DNA from: Burkholderia oklahomensis C6786
GTDB taxonomy: Bacteria > Pseudomonadota > Gammaproteobacteria > Burkholderiales > Burkholderiaceae
Length of the DNA: 64,000 nt
Assembly: GCF_000959365.1 (NCBI RefSeq)
Contig: NZ_CP009555.1
Span: 3,906,001-3,970,000 of the forward strand
Direction: 5' to 3'
The notes under the pieces were generated by a model. The model was given only the letters and a program-made list of their open reading frames with translations. It had not been told where the DNA came from and did no database searches. Below are positions 28,106 to 36,573 of the stretch, in pieces (position 1 is the first letter of the stretch; every line of letters starts with the position of its first letter). The position numbers were made by a program, and so were the translations under genes.

Positions 28106-28480
28106 AGTGAAATCTACGTCACCAATTGCTTGCTCCGGCGGCGCCATCCAACCAGAAAGCCATATTACTCCCCCACCAAGCGCAAGCCCCCAAGCCTCTC
28201 CATTGAACTTCACCTTACTTCCGTTCGAATAATTAATCGTTGGGTTTGAATAAACCCAAGTGTGAATAAAGGCCGAGGCAAGAGAAAACTGTGATGTCGA
28301 GACAGTCTCCGACAGCGAATTAGCACTTGCATCACGCAATGCCGCGCCTTGGTTTTGATCAGCAAGCGTCACGTGATTTTCTAGAGCCCTTCGTGCGATG
28401 ATCTGATACGCACCGCTTTCCTCTGCAGACGGAGGCACAGAAAAATTCGGTGTTTGCTGAGATTTCTTGTAATCAGACAT
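27974..28480 (-). CDS. Small beta-rich protein resembling Rhodococcus VapA
   Basis: 168 residues with GGAG six bases before the ATG at 28480. An N-terminal polar region of about 65 residues, with no signal peptide, precedes a beta-rich core. The core contains KVKFNGEAWGLALGGGVIW, an LRKNGNTIGMLLGGG hairpin and a GSG near the end. The pattern F-[ND]-G-[ED]-A-x-G-L-x-L, a W about eight residues on, and a final G-rich GSG matches, by memory, the core of R. equi VapA (PF05526). Low GC content and unusual codons mark it as foreign. The VapA link is inference and needs a profile search. Confidence 0.6.
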   Translation of the reverse strand: MSDYKKSQQTPNFSVPPSAEESGAYQIIARRALENHVTLADQNQGAALRDASANSLSETVSTSQFSLASAFIHTWVYSNPTINYSNGSKVKFNGEAWGLALGGGVIWLSGWMAPPEQAIGDVDFTLVTSPATTEIWLRKNGNTIGMLLGGGINVQAGTVNGSGTIASA

Positions 28481-28795
28481 TTTACGCTCCAAAGTAATTT
28501 TCACTCAAACCCAATCAAATCAAATCGAGCAGCAGGGCTCCTCGTAGGAACCACTTAAAAGACTAGGCTTGAATTTTAGATTGTCAAAGCATAAACACGA
28601 TAATTCGCGCAACACACCAATCAATGTTGCTTATATAGAAATAATATAAAGATTGATTAACTATATTATCGCTTTAGGTTGTGCGTCTCTCGTTGGGCAC
28701 AACCAACGTCCAAGCATTCTGGTCACCCATTTCGGCTGCGTTACGGAGGCCCTTGCTTTTCCGCGGTGTTCTATACCTATACCAATACCTATACC
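28481..28795. other. AT-rich promoter region and IS66 left flank
   Basis: Markedly AT-rich at 28590-28680, presumably the promoter of the VapA-like gene. The end, 28771-28795, is a small tandem array of the hexamer CTATAC or CAATAC directly against the IS66 end. Confidence 0.55.
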
Positions 28796-28946
28796 GTAAG
28801 CGGTAGATTTAGCACACCGAATGGAGAATCATTTGCAGCTGACGGGCGAGCGTAGCCGCATCGCGATGGTCGGGATCGACCGACGATGTCCACGTCTGGG
28901 TTTCGGTAGTGCGCGCCGACGTGGCGGTCGAAGCGCACTCGGTACG

Positions 28947-30560
28947 TCAGCTCACGCTTGCCTCGGCTTGCCGCTTCGCGTAGTTGAACGGCAGCAGGTC
29001 GCTGATGTCCGCGTCTGTGGCGCGCTGCGGCAATTCGGTCAACACGTGCAACAACCAGGCGTGCGGTTCGACGCCGCAGGCGCGGCATGTAAGCATCAAG
29101 CTGTAGACCACCGCGCTCGCCTTCGCGCCGGCGACCGTGTCGCTGAACAACCACGATTTTCTCGCAGTGGCAAACGGCCTGATGTCGCGCTCGATTACGT
29201 TGTTATCGAGCGGCAGACGGCCGTCGTCTACGTAGCGGATCAGATACTGCCACTGTCGGCAGCAGTACCCAATCGCCTCGCCGAGCAGACTCTGCGGCAG
29301 AACCTTCGGCGCCAGCTCATCGAGCCATGCCTTGAAGGCGGTCAGCAGCGGCACGCTGTGCTGCTGTCGCAGGCGATATCGGTAATCGGTCAGCATTTCG
29401 CCTTCAGGCAACGTCTGTTTCGCGAGCGCCTCGACCTGATACAGCGCCTGGAAGAACTCGAGGGCTTTCGTGATGCGGGGGCTCGGCTTGTTCTTCTGGC
29501 CCTTGAGCGCGTCTGTAAACAGCCTCCTCGCGTGCGCGAGGCATCCGAGGTGCTTCGCTGTCTTGATCGTGCGCCAGGCGGGCCAGCCGCCCGTCATCAG
29601 CGTGCCCGCGTAGTCGCCGAGGAAGGCACGCGGATGCTCCCCACCACGCCCAGGTTGATACTCGAACAGCACGACCGGCTGATCGCTATCCGCCGCGCTC
29701 CGGTATACCCACATATACGAGGTGTCCTGCGCCTTTCGATTCTGTTCCTTGAGCACTTGGACCGTGGTCTCATCGCCGTGGATCAACCACTGGCCGCGCA
29801 GAATCTGCTTGAGGGCATCGTAGATCCGTTTGTAATGCAGCTCGGCCGGGCGGATGATCCAGTTCGCCAGCGTGCCGCGGCTGACCGCAATGTTCGAGCG
29901 CGCGAACACATCCTCCATCCGATACAGCGGCGTGCCGTCGACGTACTTGCCTGCCGTGACGGCTGCGATCATCGACGGACTGGCATGGCTGCCCGGCAGG
30001 GGCTGCGCCGGCATCGGCGCGACCACGATCGGCGTGCGCACGCCATGGCGTTCGCAGTGTCGGCACGCATATTTGGCACGCGCGTGCTGCAGCACGGACA
30101 CCTTGACCTCCATGTGCAGTTGCTCGCTGACGTCCTCGCCCATGCGGTGCAGTGCCTTGCCGCAGCACGGGCAGGTCTTCTGGTCTTCGGGCAGATCGTG
30201 CTCGATGCGCTCGCGCGGCAGATCCGCAGGCAGCGGCTTGCGGCCGCGCTTACGGGGCTCGGGCTTGTCGAGCTCCGGTAATCCGGTGTCCGGCAGCGAA
30301 GGCACGTCACTGTCGTCTGCGCCGTCTGGATCGGCGTCGGCGGCATCTTCGGCCTCGTTGAACACGCGGTCCTTGCGCTTTTCGCTCTTTGGCGCGTACT
30401 GTCGGGCCAGTGCGAGACGATATTGCTCTTCCAACGCGTCGAGGCGCTTGGTCAGTTCGTCGATCCTGGCATCGCGCTCGGCGAGACCTGCTTCGAGTTC
30501 GTGGATATAGACCTTGGCGGCCTGCGGCAATCGGGCGAGATCGGCTTTCATGCGCTTCAC
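28947..30560 (-). CDS. tnpC: IS66 transposase TnpC
   Basis: 537 residues. An N-terminal coiled coil (AERDARIDELTKRLDALEEQ) and basic segment are followed by a zinc-finger-like pair, CPCCGKAL and CRHC. The DDE domain then has HGDETTVQVLKEQNRKAQDT with the first Asp, GCLAHARRLF, and the final Glu in LPLDNNVIERDIRPFATARK. It looks intact. It starts about 90 bases after tnpB. Confidence 0.95.
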   Translation of the reverse strand: MKRMKADLARLPQAAKVYIHELEAGLAERDARIDELTKRLDALEEQYRLALARQYAPKSEKRKDRVFNEAEDAADADPDGADDSDVPSLPDTGLPELDKPEPRKRGRKPLPADLPRERIEHDLPEDQKTCPCCGKALHRMGEDVSEQLHMEVKVSVLQHARAKYACRHCERHGVRTPIVVAPMPAQPLPGSHASPSMIAAVTAGKYVDGTPLYRMEDVFARSNIAVSRGTLANWIIRPAELHYKRIYDALKQILRGQWLIHGDETTVQVLKEQNRKAQDTSYMWVYRSAADSDQPVVLFEYQPGRGGEHPRAFLGDYAGTLMTGGWPAWRTIKTAKHLGCLAHARRLFTDALKGQKNKPSPRITKALEFFQALYQVEALAKQTLPEGEMLTDYRYRLRQQHSVPLLTAFKAWLDELAPKVLPQSLLGEAIGYCCRQWQYLIRYVDDGRLPLDNNVIERDIRPFATARKSWLFSDTVAGAKASAVVYSLMLTCRACGVEPHAWLLHVLTELPQRATDADISDLLPFNYAKRQAEASVS

Positions 30561-30650
30561 GATAGCGAAGCGCGGCGTCGCACAGGTTTACGGAGATGTG
30601 TAACAGCCGGGACGGCCGTTGTTCGCCAACGACGTTCGCGATACCGCTCC

Positions 30651-31004
30651 TCAACTCGTGAAGCAGTACTGTCGTGCGGGATGTGGACGCAGCGCGTCGA
30701 GATCGACGCCGTCGAGCAGCAGATGGAGCTGGTCGACCGTGAGCTCGATCACGGCCTGCTGACGACGGGGCCAGGCGAAACGATCCACCTCGAGCCGTTT
30801 CAACATCAGCCAGAAGCCGGCACGGTCATAGAGCAACAGCTTTACCCGATCCCGTTTCCGGTTGTGGAATCCGAAGACGGCTCGTGCGAGCGGATCGAGC
30901 TGCATCGACTGTTCGACTATCGTCACCAGCGTATTCAGTCCAGCGCGGAAGTCGATCGGCTCGCGATGCAGGTAGATCCGCAGGTCGTTGTCGAAGCGGA
31001 ACAT
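30651..31004 (-). CDS. tnpB: IS66 accessory protein TnpB
   Basis: 117 residues of the IS66 Orf2 family: MFRFDNDLRIYLHREPIDFR at the start, then FGFHNRKRDRVKLLLYDRAG, a nearly invariant stretch in this family. The ATG at 31004 overlaps the tnpA stop as TGATG. Required for transposition; the biochemical role is unknown. Confidence 0.93.
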   Translation of the reverse strand: MFRFDNDLRIYLHREPIDFRAGLNTLVTIVEQSMQLDPLARAVFGFHNRKRDRVKLLLYDRAGFWLMLKRLEVDRFAWPRRQQAVIELTVDQLHLLLDGVDLDALRPHPARQYCFTS

Positions 31005-31498
31005 CAGCCCGCTCCCAGCGCGGCAATCATCGCAGTGACCAGCGAGGTGTCTCGCCCAGAGCATTCGAGCTCGAGCACGACACCGTTAGGCAGTGTCGCC
31101 GACAAGCGCGCCAGTGGTGCAGCTCGCGGCGACGGACGGGGCGGATCTCGTTGCAGCAACGGCTGCGGGGCTGGTAGTGCTGTGTCCGCAGGAGTCGATG
31201 CCGGTGACTCGTCGATCAAGACGACCGGCACGAAGGCTGACGGTGCTTGCGCGATAGCATCATGTGAAACGCCGGCAACTTCCCGTCGCTCTTCCAGTTG
31301 CACCCATTTGCGCAACTGGTTCGCATTGACCCCAGACTTCAGCGCCAGACCAGCCAATGACGCGCCCGGCCGGCGGCAGGCTTCGATCAACTTACGCTTG
31401 CCCTCCGGATCGTATCGATGCTTGCCATCCGCGCACGTCCGGGTCACGCGCAGAGGGAGAACGTCAAAGTCAGTGTCGGTCATCATCTGCGTCCGCAA
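31004..31498 (-). CDS. tnpA: IS66 accessory protein TnpA
   Basis: Up to 164 residues. A helix-turn-helix of the transposase_8 kind is seen in GASLAGLALKSGVNANQLRK, followed by a Pro/Ala linker and a C-terminal beta element LPNGVVLELECSGRD that is standard for IS66 TnpA. The start may be the ATG at 31498 or one four codons later. Confidence 0.9.
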   Translation of the reverse strand: MRTQMMTDTDFDVLPLRVTRTCADGKHRYDPEGKRKLIEACRRPGASLAGLALKSGVNANQLRKWVQLEERREVAGVSHDAIAQAPSAFVPVVLIDESPASTPADTALPAPQPLLQRDPPRPSPRAAPLARLSATLPNGVVLELECSGRDTSLVTAMIAALGAG

Positions 31499-31847
31499 TT
31501 CAAGTCTGCGGACGCAATCGTGGATCGATTCGGCAGCGCAGCCTAGGTGCGGAGAATTTCGCGCTTACGGAACACCACTACTGAGGGGCGCGACAAATGG
31601 CGGAAGCCATAAGCCCCCAAACGATTCGAGCGAGCGACCTACAGCTTAGAAGAACGGCAGTTTGAAAATTGACACCAACGGAACAACAACAAAATCAAAG
31701 AAATGCAGCGATCACCACCACCTATTCGCTGCGCTTCCGGTGCCTATTCTTGCCTTTTCGCGACGATTCTCGTCAAGATTTTGTCAAGGTGACAGAAGCC
31801 TGCTGTTGGCTGTTTAGAGGGAACATCGCGCCGAATGACCCTACGCT

Positions 31848-32048
31848 CTATTTTCTGCTTCCGCTGTCGTCGCCGAGGTCCTTAATGCGCTTCTTAAGCT
31901 TCTGGTTCTGAATTACGAGCAGCGCGAGAGCAATCAGCGTCGCGACTGGAAAGAACCACTCGCCGGAGTAATGGAGCAGCGCCCATGCGACCGCGGCAAT
32001 CACGATGGCGAAGGCGATCAGCGCCAATCTATCGGTCAGCCAGCTCAT
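31848..32048 (-). CDS. Small two-helix membrane protein (partner of the upstream gene)
   Basis: 66 residues. Two hydrophobic helices, LALIAFAIVIAAVAWALL and FFPVATLIALALLVIQ, are followed by a basic/acidic tail KLKKRIKDLGDD. It overlaps the upstream 152-residue gene as ATGA, so the two are translationally coupled. A small membrane protein following a hydrophobic-core protein is a common layout for immunity or accessory proteins, but I recognise no family. Confidence 0.65.
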   Translation of the reverse strand: MSWLTDRLALIAFAIVIAAVAWALLHYSGEWFFPVATLIALALLVIQNQKLKKRIKDLGDDSGSRK

Positions 32049-32503
32049 GCTGCTGCTCTCCCTACAACCTGCGTGCGAAACGCGAACGCGCGTGCGCCCG
32101 GGACTGGCCAAAGCACCTCGGGGTGCGTCTGGATCGCGCGATATACGCTTGGCGGCAGCGACACGCCCTTCCGCGCTGCCCATTGGCGCACGGACGATGT
32201 CGCCGCGACCTTGTTGCTGCACGTAATTGACGCGTCGGTCGCGACGATCAGGCTACCGACGACCGCGCCGGCGTAAAACGCGCCGCCGCACGCCGACACG
32301 ACGGCAAGCATCTCAAGCCCCGTTGTGGCGCCGATCAGTTCGGCGACCGTCGCCCCGGGGCCGAGTGCCTTCAGCGTACCGAGGATCGTTGTCAGCGTAC
32401 CAGTAGCCGTCTGCAGCGTTCCGAATAGGCTCGCGGGCGCTGGTAACCCAAGCGCCTCCATGTTGGACTTGAACGCCTGATAGAAGCTCGCGCATTTCGC
32501 CAT
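32045..32503 (-). CDS. Protein with hydrophobic hairpin, possible effector/bacteriocin-like
   Basis: 152 residues with GGAGA before the ATG at 32503. The N-terminal third (SFYQAFKSNMEALGLPAPAS) is amphipathic. The middle is strongly hydrophobic and small-residue-rich (VAELIGATTGLEMLAVVSAC, then GAFYAGAVVGSLIVAT). The C-terminal 50 residues are polar. It has no signal peptide. I have a memory of similar unnamed proteins in other proteobacteria but cannot assign a function. It is coupled to the 66-residue membrane protein. Confidence 0.65.
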   Translation of the reverse strand: MAKCASFYQAFKSNMEALGLPAPASLFGTLQTATGTLTTILGTLKALGPGATVAELIGATTGLEMLAVVSACGGAFYAGAVVGSLIVATDASITCSNKVAATSSVRQWAARKGVSLPPSVYRAIQTHPEVLWPVPGARAFAFRTQVVGRAAA

Positions 32504-32798
32504 ATGGATTTCTCCAGAGGAATGCCGTGGATTCTATCAGCCTTGCGCGGACGGTCCAGCCGTTCGTCCAAAGGTTGACCGCGGCAGCGGCTCAGTTGAC
32601 ATGTCGTCGGCCGAATAGAGCTGTAGCATCACATCGCGCGAATTGAATCGACGTTTTTCGTGTGCCGCACCCTCGCAGCAATCGTCGGCACGTGAGATGA
32701 CGGCCGACCGCAATCGCCCCACAAGAGACGGTCGCAACTCTCTTTAACGGTCGTTCACAAAAGTTTCGGTGCGGAACGTGACTCTTGGTGTCAGCCCT

Positions 32799-33272
32799 TC
32801 ACGCCAATCTCTCGGCAACCGGTACCGCGGCGGCGTCTGCGAACAGGACTTCACTGATGCTTTCGTCACCGATTGTCGTGCGACATTTCCGTGGGTTTTG
32901 GGCAGGGCACGACTTGGGGACTGAATCCCATATCTTGCCGCGCATATTGTGTCCACATACCGGACAGGTTGCCTCCCACCCACAGATAACTTTCGTTATC
33001 CGGTAGCGACTTACTCTCATGAGGTTTGCTACCAGCGTCACTTGCTTATCAACGTCGAAGGTATCCCAAGGCTCAGGAGTGACGCCCCCCCTTATAAGAT
33101 CGAGGAGTCGATAAGTTCGAGTTCGGTGTGACTCACCAGTCCCGCGATCTTTGACGGACGTCGTGAAATATTCGATGCGATAGTTATTCTCTGGAGAATC
33201 CAGGACGATTTTCAGCTCCGTATTTTCCAGGAGGCGCCGGATAGCGTAAACGTCAGGGGTGTCAGTCAGCAT
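32799..33272 (-). CDS. Unknown protein with C-terminal zinc-ribbon-like cysteines
   Basis: About 157 residues from the ATG at 33272 (a GTG at 33287 is possible). The N-terminal half (LENTELKIVLDSPENNYRIE) is polar. The C-terminal half has CPVCGH and, 17 residues on, CPAQNPRKC, a spacing compatible with a zinc ribbon. It starts 30 bases after the original stop of the DnaQ-BRCT gene, so the two were probably one operon. The body is lower in GC than the core genome. No family recognised. Confidence 0.6.
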   Translation of the reverse strand: MLTDTPDVYAIRRLLENTELKIVLDSPENNYRIEYFTTSVKDRGTGESHRTRTYRLLDLIRGGVTPEPWDTFDVDKQVTLVANLMRVSRYRITKVICGWEATCPVCGHNMRGKIWDSVPKSCPAQNPRKCRTTIGDESISEVLFADAAAVPVAERLA

Positions 33273-33302
33273 GATGGAAAATCCCACTCGAAAGCACGGC
33301 GT

Positions 33303-33442
33303 TTATCCCGAAAAATTGACGATACGAAGGAAATCGCTTTCCTTTAAGATTCGAATTGCCTGGCCTTTGGCTATCAATTCTTCAGCCTTTTGGTGCTTGA
33401 GACTTTTCTCGTGTCCCGCCAACCGTTGAATATCTTGGTCAC
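33303..33442 (-). pseudogene. DnaQ-BRCT exonuclease, 3' fragment
   Basis: Encodes DQDIQRLAGHEKSLKHQKAE and then ILKESDFLRIV before the TAA at 33303-33305. This is the C-terminal half of a BRCT domain. It continues exactly in frame from the fragment at 34779 once the IS and one copy of the 5-base target duplication are removed. The joined gene would encode 287 residues. Confidence 0.85.
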
Positions 33443-33473
33443 TGGATTTGCCCCTGTACCTCCGGACACCGCC

Positions 33474-34361
33474 TCACACTTGAGTTGATGAATCGGTGCT
33501 GCGCCTGAACTCGCGTGGCGAGCGGTACTTCAGCGCGCTATGAGGGTGCTGCTCGTTGTAATGCTCGAAAGCGACGGCGAGATTGCGCGCTGCGGTTGCT
33601 GCATCTGGCTTCGGCATGAAGGCGACATAGTCACGCTTCATCGTTTTCACGAAGCTTTCCGCCATGCCGTTACTTTGCGGGCTGCACACCGGTGTGGTCA
33701 ATGGTTTCAAACCAATGTCAGATGCAAAGGTCCTGGTTTTCTCCGCCGTATAACCCGAGCCGTTGTCCGTCAGCCATTCAATTTCAGCCGGGGCCTTCGG
33801 GACGTTGCCAAAGCGCTTTTCGACGGCTGCCAGCATGACGTCGCGCACCACATCGCCACTGTGGCCACCGGTTGTCGCCACCCAGCTCATCGCCTCACGG
33901 TCACAGCAATCCAAAGCGAACGTGACACGCAGCGGCTCACCGTTGTCGCAACGAAACTCGAAGCCGTCCGAGCACCAGCGCTGGTTGCTCTTCGCCACCG
34001 CGACCTTGCCATCATGTCGGCGCTGCGGGCGTGGAGGGAGCGCTTTGGGCTGTAGCAGCAGGCCGTGAACGCGCATTACCCGGTACACCCGTTTGGCATT
34101 GACGGGGGCCGCGCTCTGGTTCTCCCGCTGCCGACGTAACAGGCCCCACACACGACGGTAGCCGTAGCTCGGCAGGTCAGCGACGCTCAGCCGAATTTCT
34201 TCGACCAGACCGGCGTCGTCGGTCCTTCTGGCCGTACGCCCGTCTCGCCAGTCTGCCGGCCGTGCCAGCCTGTCCGCCACATTCGAGCGCGCTACACCGA
34301 GAACGTCACAGACCCGCTTCACTGGTCGTCCCCTGGCAATGAGGGTGAGCGCGCAATCCAT
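33474..34361 (-). CDS. IS2-type transposase OrfB (DDE integrase)
   Basis: 295 residues. The HTH_21-like start ([20 protein letters not shown]) is followed by an rve domain with the first Asp in [11 protein letters not shown], the second in [12 protein letters not shown] and the Glu in [20 protein letters not shown]. It overlaps orfA by 43 bases in another frame, as expected for a programmed -1 frameshift giving an OrfAB fusion. Confidence 0.92.
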   Translation of the reverse strand: MDCALTLIARGRPVKRVCDVLGVARSNVADRLARPADWRDGRTARRTDDAGLVEEIRLSVADLPSYGYRRVWGLLRRQRENQSAAPVNAKRVYRVMRVHGLLLQPKALPPRPQRRHDGKVAVAKSNQRWCSDGFEFRCDNGEPLRVTFALDCCDREAMSWVATTGGHSGDVVRDVMLAAVEKRFGNVPKAPAEIEWLTDNGSGYTAEKTRTFASDIGLKPLTTPVCSPQSNGMAESFVKTMKRDYVAFMPKPDAATAARNLAVAFEHYNEQHPHSALKYRSPREFRRSTDSSTQV

Positions 34362-34714
34362 TTTCGCGACTTCGCCACCTCCACCGCCTCACGAAGAATC
34401 TCGTTCTCCATGGTCTTCTTTCCGAGCAGTCGCTGAAGCTCCCTGATTTGTTTGAGTGCGTCGCTCAGCTCCGACGCCGGCACGACTTCCTCGCCGGCAC
34501 TGACAGCCGACAGGCTGCCGTCCTGATATAGCTTGCGCCAGTGAAACAGCTGATTCGGATTGACGCCGTGCTGGCGTGCAACCATCGAGACCGACTTGTT
34601 CGGCTCGAAACTCTCTCGCACCATCGCCAGCTTCTCTTCCGCTGACCACCGCCGCCGGCGCTCCGGCCCCGTCAACACTTCCATCACTTCTTGCTTGTTG
34701 TTAGTCAAAAACAC
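34319..34714 (-). CDS. IS2-type transposase OrfA (HTH_8)
   Basis: 131 residues. The helix-turn-helix [20 protein letters not shown] is followed by a leucine-zipper-like helix [20 protein letters not shown], typical of IS3-family OrfA. It binds the terminal repeats and fuses to OrfB by frameshifting. Confidence 0.92.
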   Translation of the reverse strand: MFLTNNKQEVMEVLTGPERRRRWSAEEKLAMVRESFEPNKSVSMVARQHGVNPNQLFHWRKLYQDGSLSAVSAGEEVVPASELSDALKQIRELQRLLGKKTMENEILREAVEVAKSRKWIARSPSLPGDDQ

Positions 34715-34778
34715 AGTCGTGTGCCTACCCGCTATTTTAAGTGGGAGACTGTGTCCGGTGATTCAGGGGGCCGCTCCA

Positions 34779-35507
34779 GTCACCAACGACTAGAAGTGTT
34801 GTTGTTTTCCGTACGCTCGCCACAACATCACATCCGGCCATGGCCGCAAGCGCTGCGGCCTCGCGGCGTAGCAGCGTGAGCGTTCCGGTGAATACCATTT
34901 CTTCTCCCGCAAGCACGCCATCAGGATTGCCCTTCATCGCGATTGGCTTGGCTGAGCTTGCATCGATTGGCTGATGAACGCGAGTCATCCAAGTATCAAG
35001 CCCAACGCCTGTTGTTCTGATTGCCTGGAGAAGGACCTCCCCGGCAGCCCGCGCATCCTCAACGGCATCATGGGCGGTGAAGGATATCCCCAACGTATTG
35101 CACACGTTGGTTAGCCCGTACCCCGCACGCGACCACTGCGCCCACGCGCGGCGGACAACGCGGGCCGAATCAAGCCACTGGCAGGAAACGGCAGTGAGAT
35201 TGTGCTTCGCGATGGCCTGGAACAACGCCGTTCGATCAAATGACGTATGACTTACCACGACTTGATCTCGCAGGCGGTCCAGCATCGCAGCGTAGATTTG
35301 TTGGAATGTGGGCGCGTCTTTGACTGTAGTTTCATCGATTCCGTGAATATCGATGTTAATCCAGTCGAAGTAGTCCTGCGGATTTACCAAAGAGCCCCAA
35401 CTTTCAACGATACTTCCATCCTCAAACGTAACCAAGCCTACCTGACAAATGCTGGCAAGATCAGCATTTGCTGTTTCAAAGTCAACGGCAACGAATTTCT
35501 CAGGCAT
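34779..35507 (-). pseudogene. DnaQ-like exonuclease with BRCT domain, 5' fragment
   Basis: A DEDDh exonuclease domain: FVAVDFETANADLASICQVG (first Asp and Glu), SHTSFDR (third Asp) and HDAVEDAR (His and Asp). The start of a BRCT domain follows, ending ASVRKTTTLLVVGD where the IS enters. The catalytic part is intact, so a truncated but active exonuclease fused to a few IS-encoded residues (to 34737) is possible. Such DnaQ-BRCT proteins act in DNA repair; some also occur in mobile elements. Confidence 0.88.
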
Positions 35508-35539
35508 GATAGGCGGACGCCACTGGTGCAATTTCACTT

Positions 35540-36139
35540 GAAAATTTGCAGCGATTCAAAAGCACTGGCTTGCCTCCTTCATCGCGTAAATGCGAGGACT
35601 GATTTGATTCGAGTTTCGTGAAATGCGGACACCATCGTGCAAAAAAGCCTGTCGAAACCCAACTCTCGCGAGCCGTCCATTTTCTTTACGTTCCTCGCAC
35701 GCTGACACAGCATCATTGTGTTTAACGGCACACGACGGACGATCTTTAGCCGCGAGTTGGCGAAAACGTGGCGTGGGTCGCCCACTTTGAGCGACCGTTT
35801 CTGGCCGGAATCGGTCCCACGATGAACTTCCGTAACCGACCCACTCCGGTCAGACAACGTGCTCCAAACCGGTCAGTCGGCCAATTTCAAGTTTGCGGAC
35901 TGGAATGCCAGTAAGCGGCCGTTGGCGACCTCACCCAATCGGCCACTTTGAGTCGGTCGCACAAGATTCGCAAACGTCCCTTGCACACCTGTTACGCGAC
36001 ATTCGCGCGCTTCGGCGACGTCCTGTCCGTAGCTCGAAGATACAAGTCAACTGATCGGCACTGCCCGCAGCGACTGCGCACCGCGCTGTCGCGCCGTGCC
36101 GATCTGGGCAGAATCAACATCGAAACACGCCTGCCAAAA
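35540..36139. other. Gene-poor region with a repeated segment
   Basis: 600 bases with no gene I can support. It carries a 42-base segment (35801-35842) repeated at 39861-39902, and several short imitations of phrases such as CCACTTTGAG. These look like fragments of a decayed repeat rather than coding sequence. Confidence 0.5.
35801..35842. repeat. 42-base repeat, copy A
   Basis: Matches 39861-39902 at 41 of 42 positions. On the minus strand both copies can be read as GSVTEVHRGTDSGQ, but the surrounding frames differ. Confidence 0.75.
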
Positions 36140-36544
36140 CTAACAACATGGATCGGTAAAGGCCAGCTCGACTACTGTTGCAAGCATCATGGCAGCCGCG
36201 TTGGCAGGAGGCGGCTCGACCTTGGTGGGGCGGTAGATCGCTTCCCCCGCGGCGATGTCCTGTCCGCTCAAGGCGCATATACCCGATCGTTTGGCTGTAG
36301 CAAGGCGCCAAACCTGTTCGCCGTACCTGCAACCTCGGGAGTCGCTCCACGATACGGTGGCCGTTCGTGGACTGGGTCGATCGAGCAGCGCGATCGCAAC
36401 GTCGCCATTCCTGCTCGGCAGACGGCTCGATCCGTGCGAATCGACTATATGCCTGACTCGAGCCATCAATTGATGCGCGCATCCCGCATCGAGTTGGCCG
36501 ACAGTGCGCTGCCATGCAATGTCGGCCGTCACGTATTGATCCAT
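36140..36544 (-). CDS. DUF3331-type protein
   Basis: 134 residues; GAGGGGAG precedes the ATG at 36544. The C-terminal part matches the Burkholderia DUF3331 pattern: TVSWSDSRGCRYGEQVWRLA, then AKRSGICALSGQDIAAGEAI and YRPTKVEPPPAN. The two cysteines and the spacing suggest a small zinc-binding or beta-rich fold. Function unknown; the family is common on Burkholderia accessory regions. It lies just upstream of nothing recognisable and follows ndh on the same strand by 29 bases in the opposite order (DUF3331 is downstream of ndh). Confidence 0.75.
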   Translation of the reverse strand: MDQYVTADIAWQRTVGQLDAGCAHQLMARVRHIVDSHGSSRLPSRNGDVAIALLDRPSPRTATVSWSDSRGCRYGEQVWRLATAKRSGICALSGQDIAAGEAIYRPTKVEPPPANAAAMMLATVVELAFTDPCC

Positions 36545-36573
36545 GGGTACTCCCCTCAAAAGTGAGGTGGCGT

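Larger units (their letters stand above)
28796..31568 (-). mobile_element. IS66-family insertion sequence
   Basis: Carries tnpA-tnpB-tnpC on the minus strand, the standard IS66 layout. The ends are inverted: GTAAGCGGTAGATTT at 28796 and, on the other strand, GTAAGCGCGAAATTC ending at 31568. No 8-base target duplication is found: the flanks are CCTATACC and GGAACACC. This suggests a rearrangement at one end after insertion. Confidence 0.88.
33443..34778 (-). mobile_element. IS3-family, IS2-subgroup insertion sequence
   Basis: 1336 bases, close to IS2. The terminal inverted repeats begin TGGATTTGCCCCTG (left) and, on the other strand, TGGAGCGGCCCCCTG (right), both followed by a CCGGACA core. 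A 5-base direct duplication GTCAC flanks it at 33438-33442 and 34779-34783. It splits an exonuclease gene. Confidence 0.93.

Noticed and set aside
28771..28795. CTATAC tandem units as a CRISPR or iteron array
   Set aside because: Only four short units, no spacers, no cas or rep gene; likely slippage at an IS end.
34737..34778. Native C-terminus of the exonuclease (DWSGPL and following residues)
   Set aside because: These residues are translated from the IS2-type end; the true BRCT continuation is at 33303-33442.
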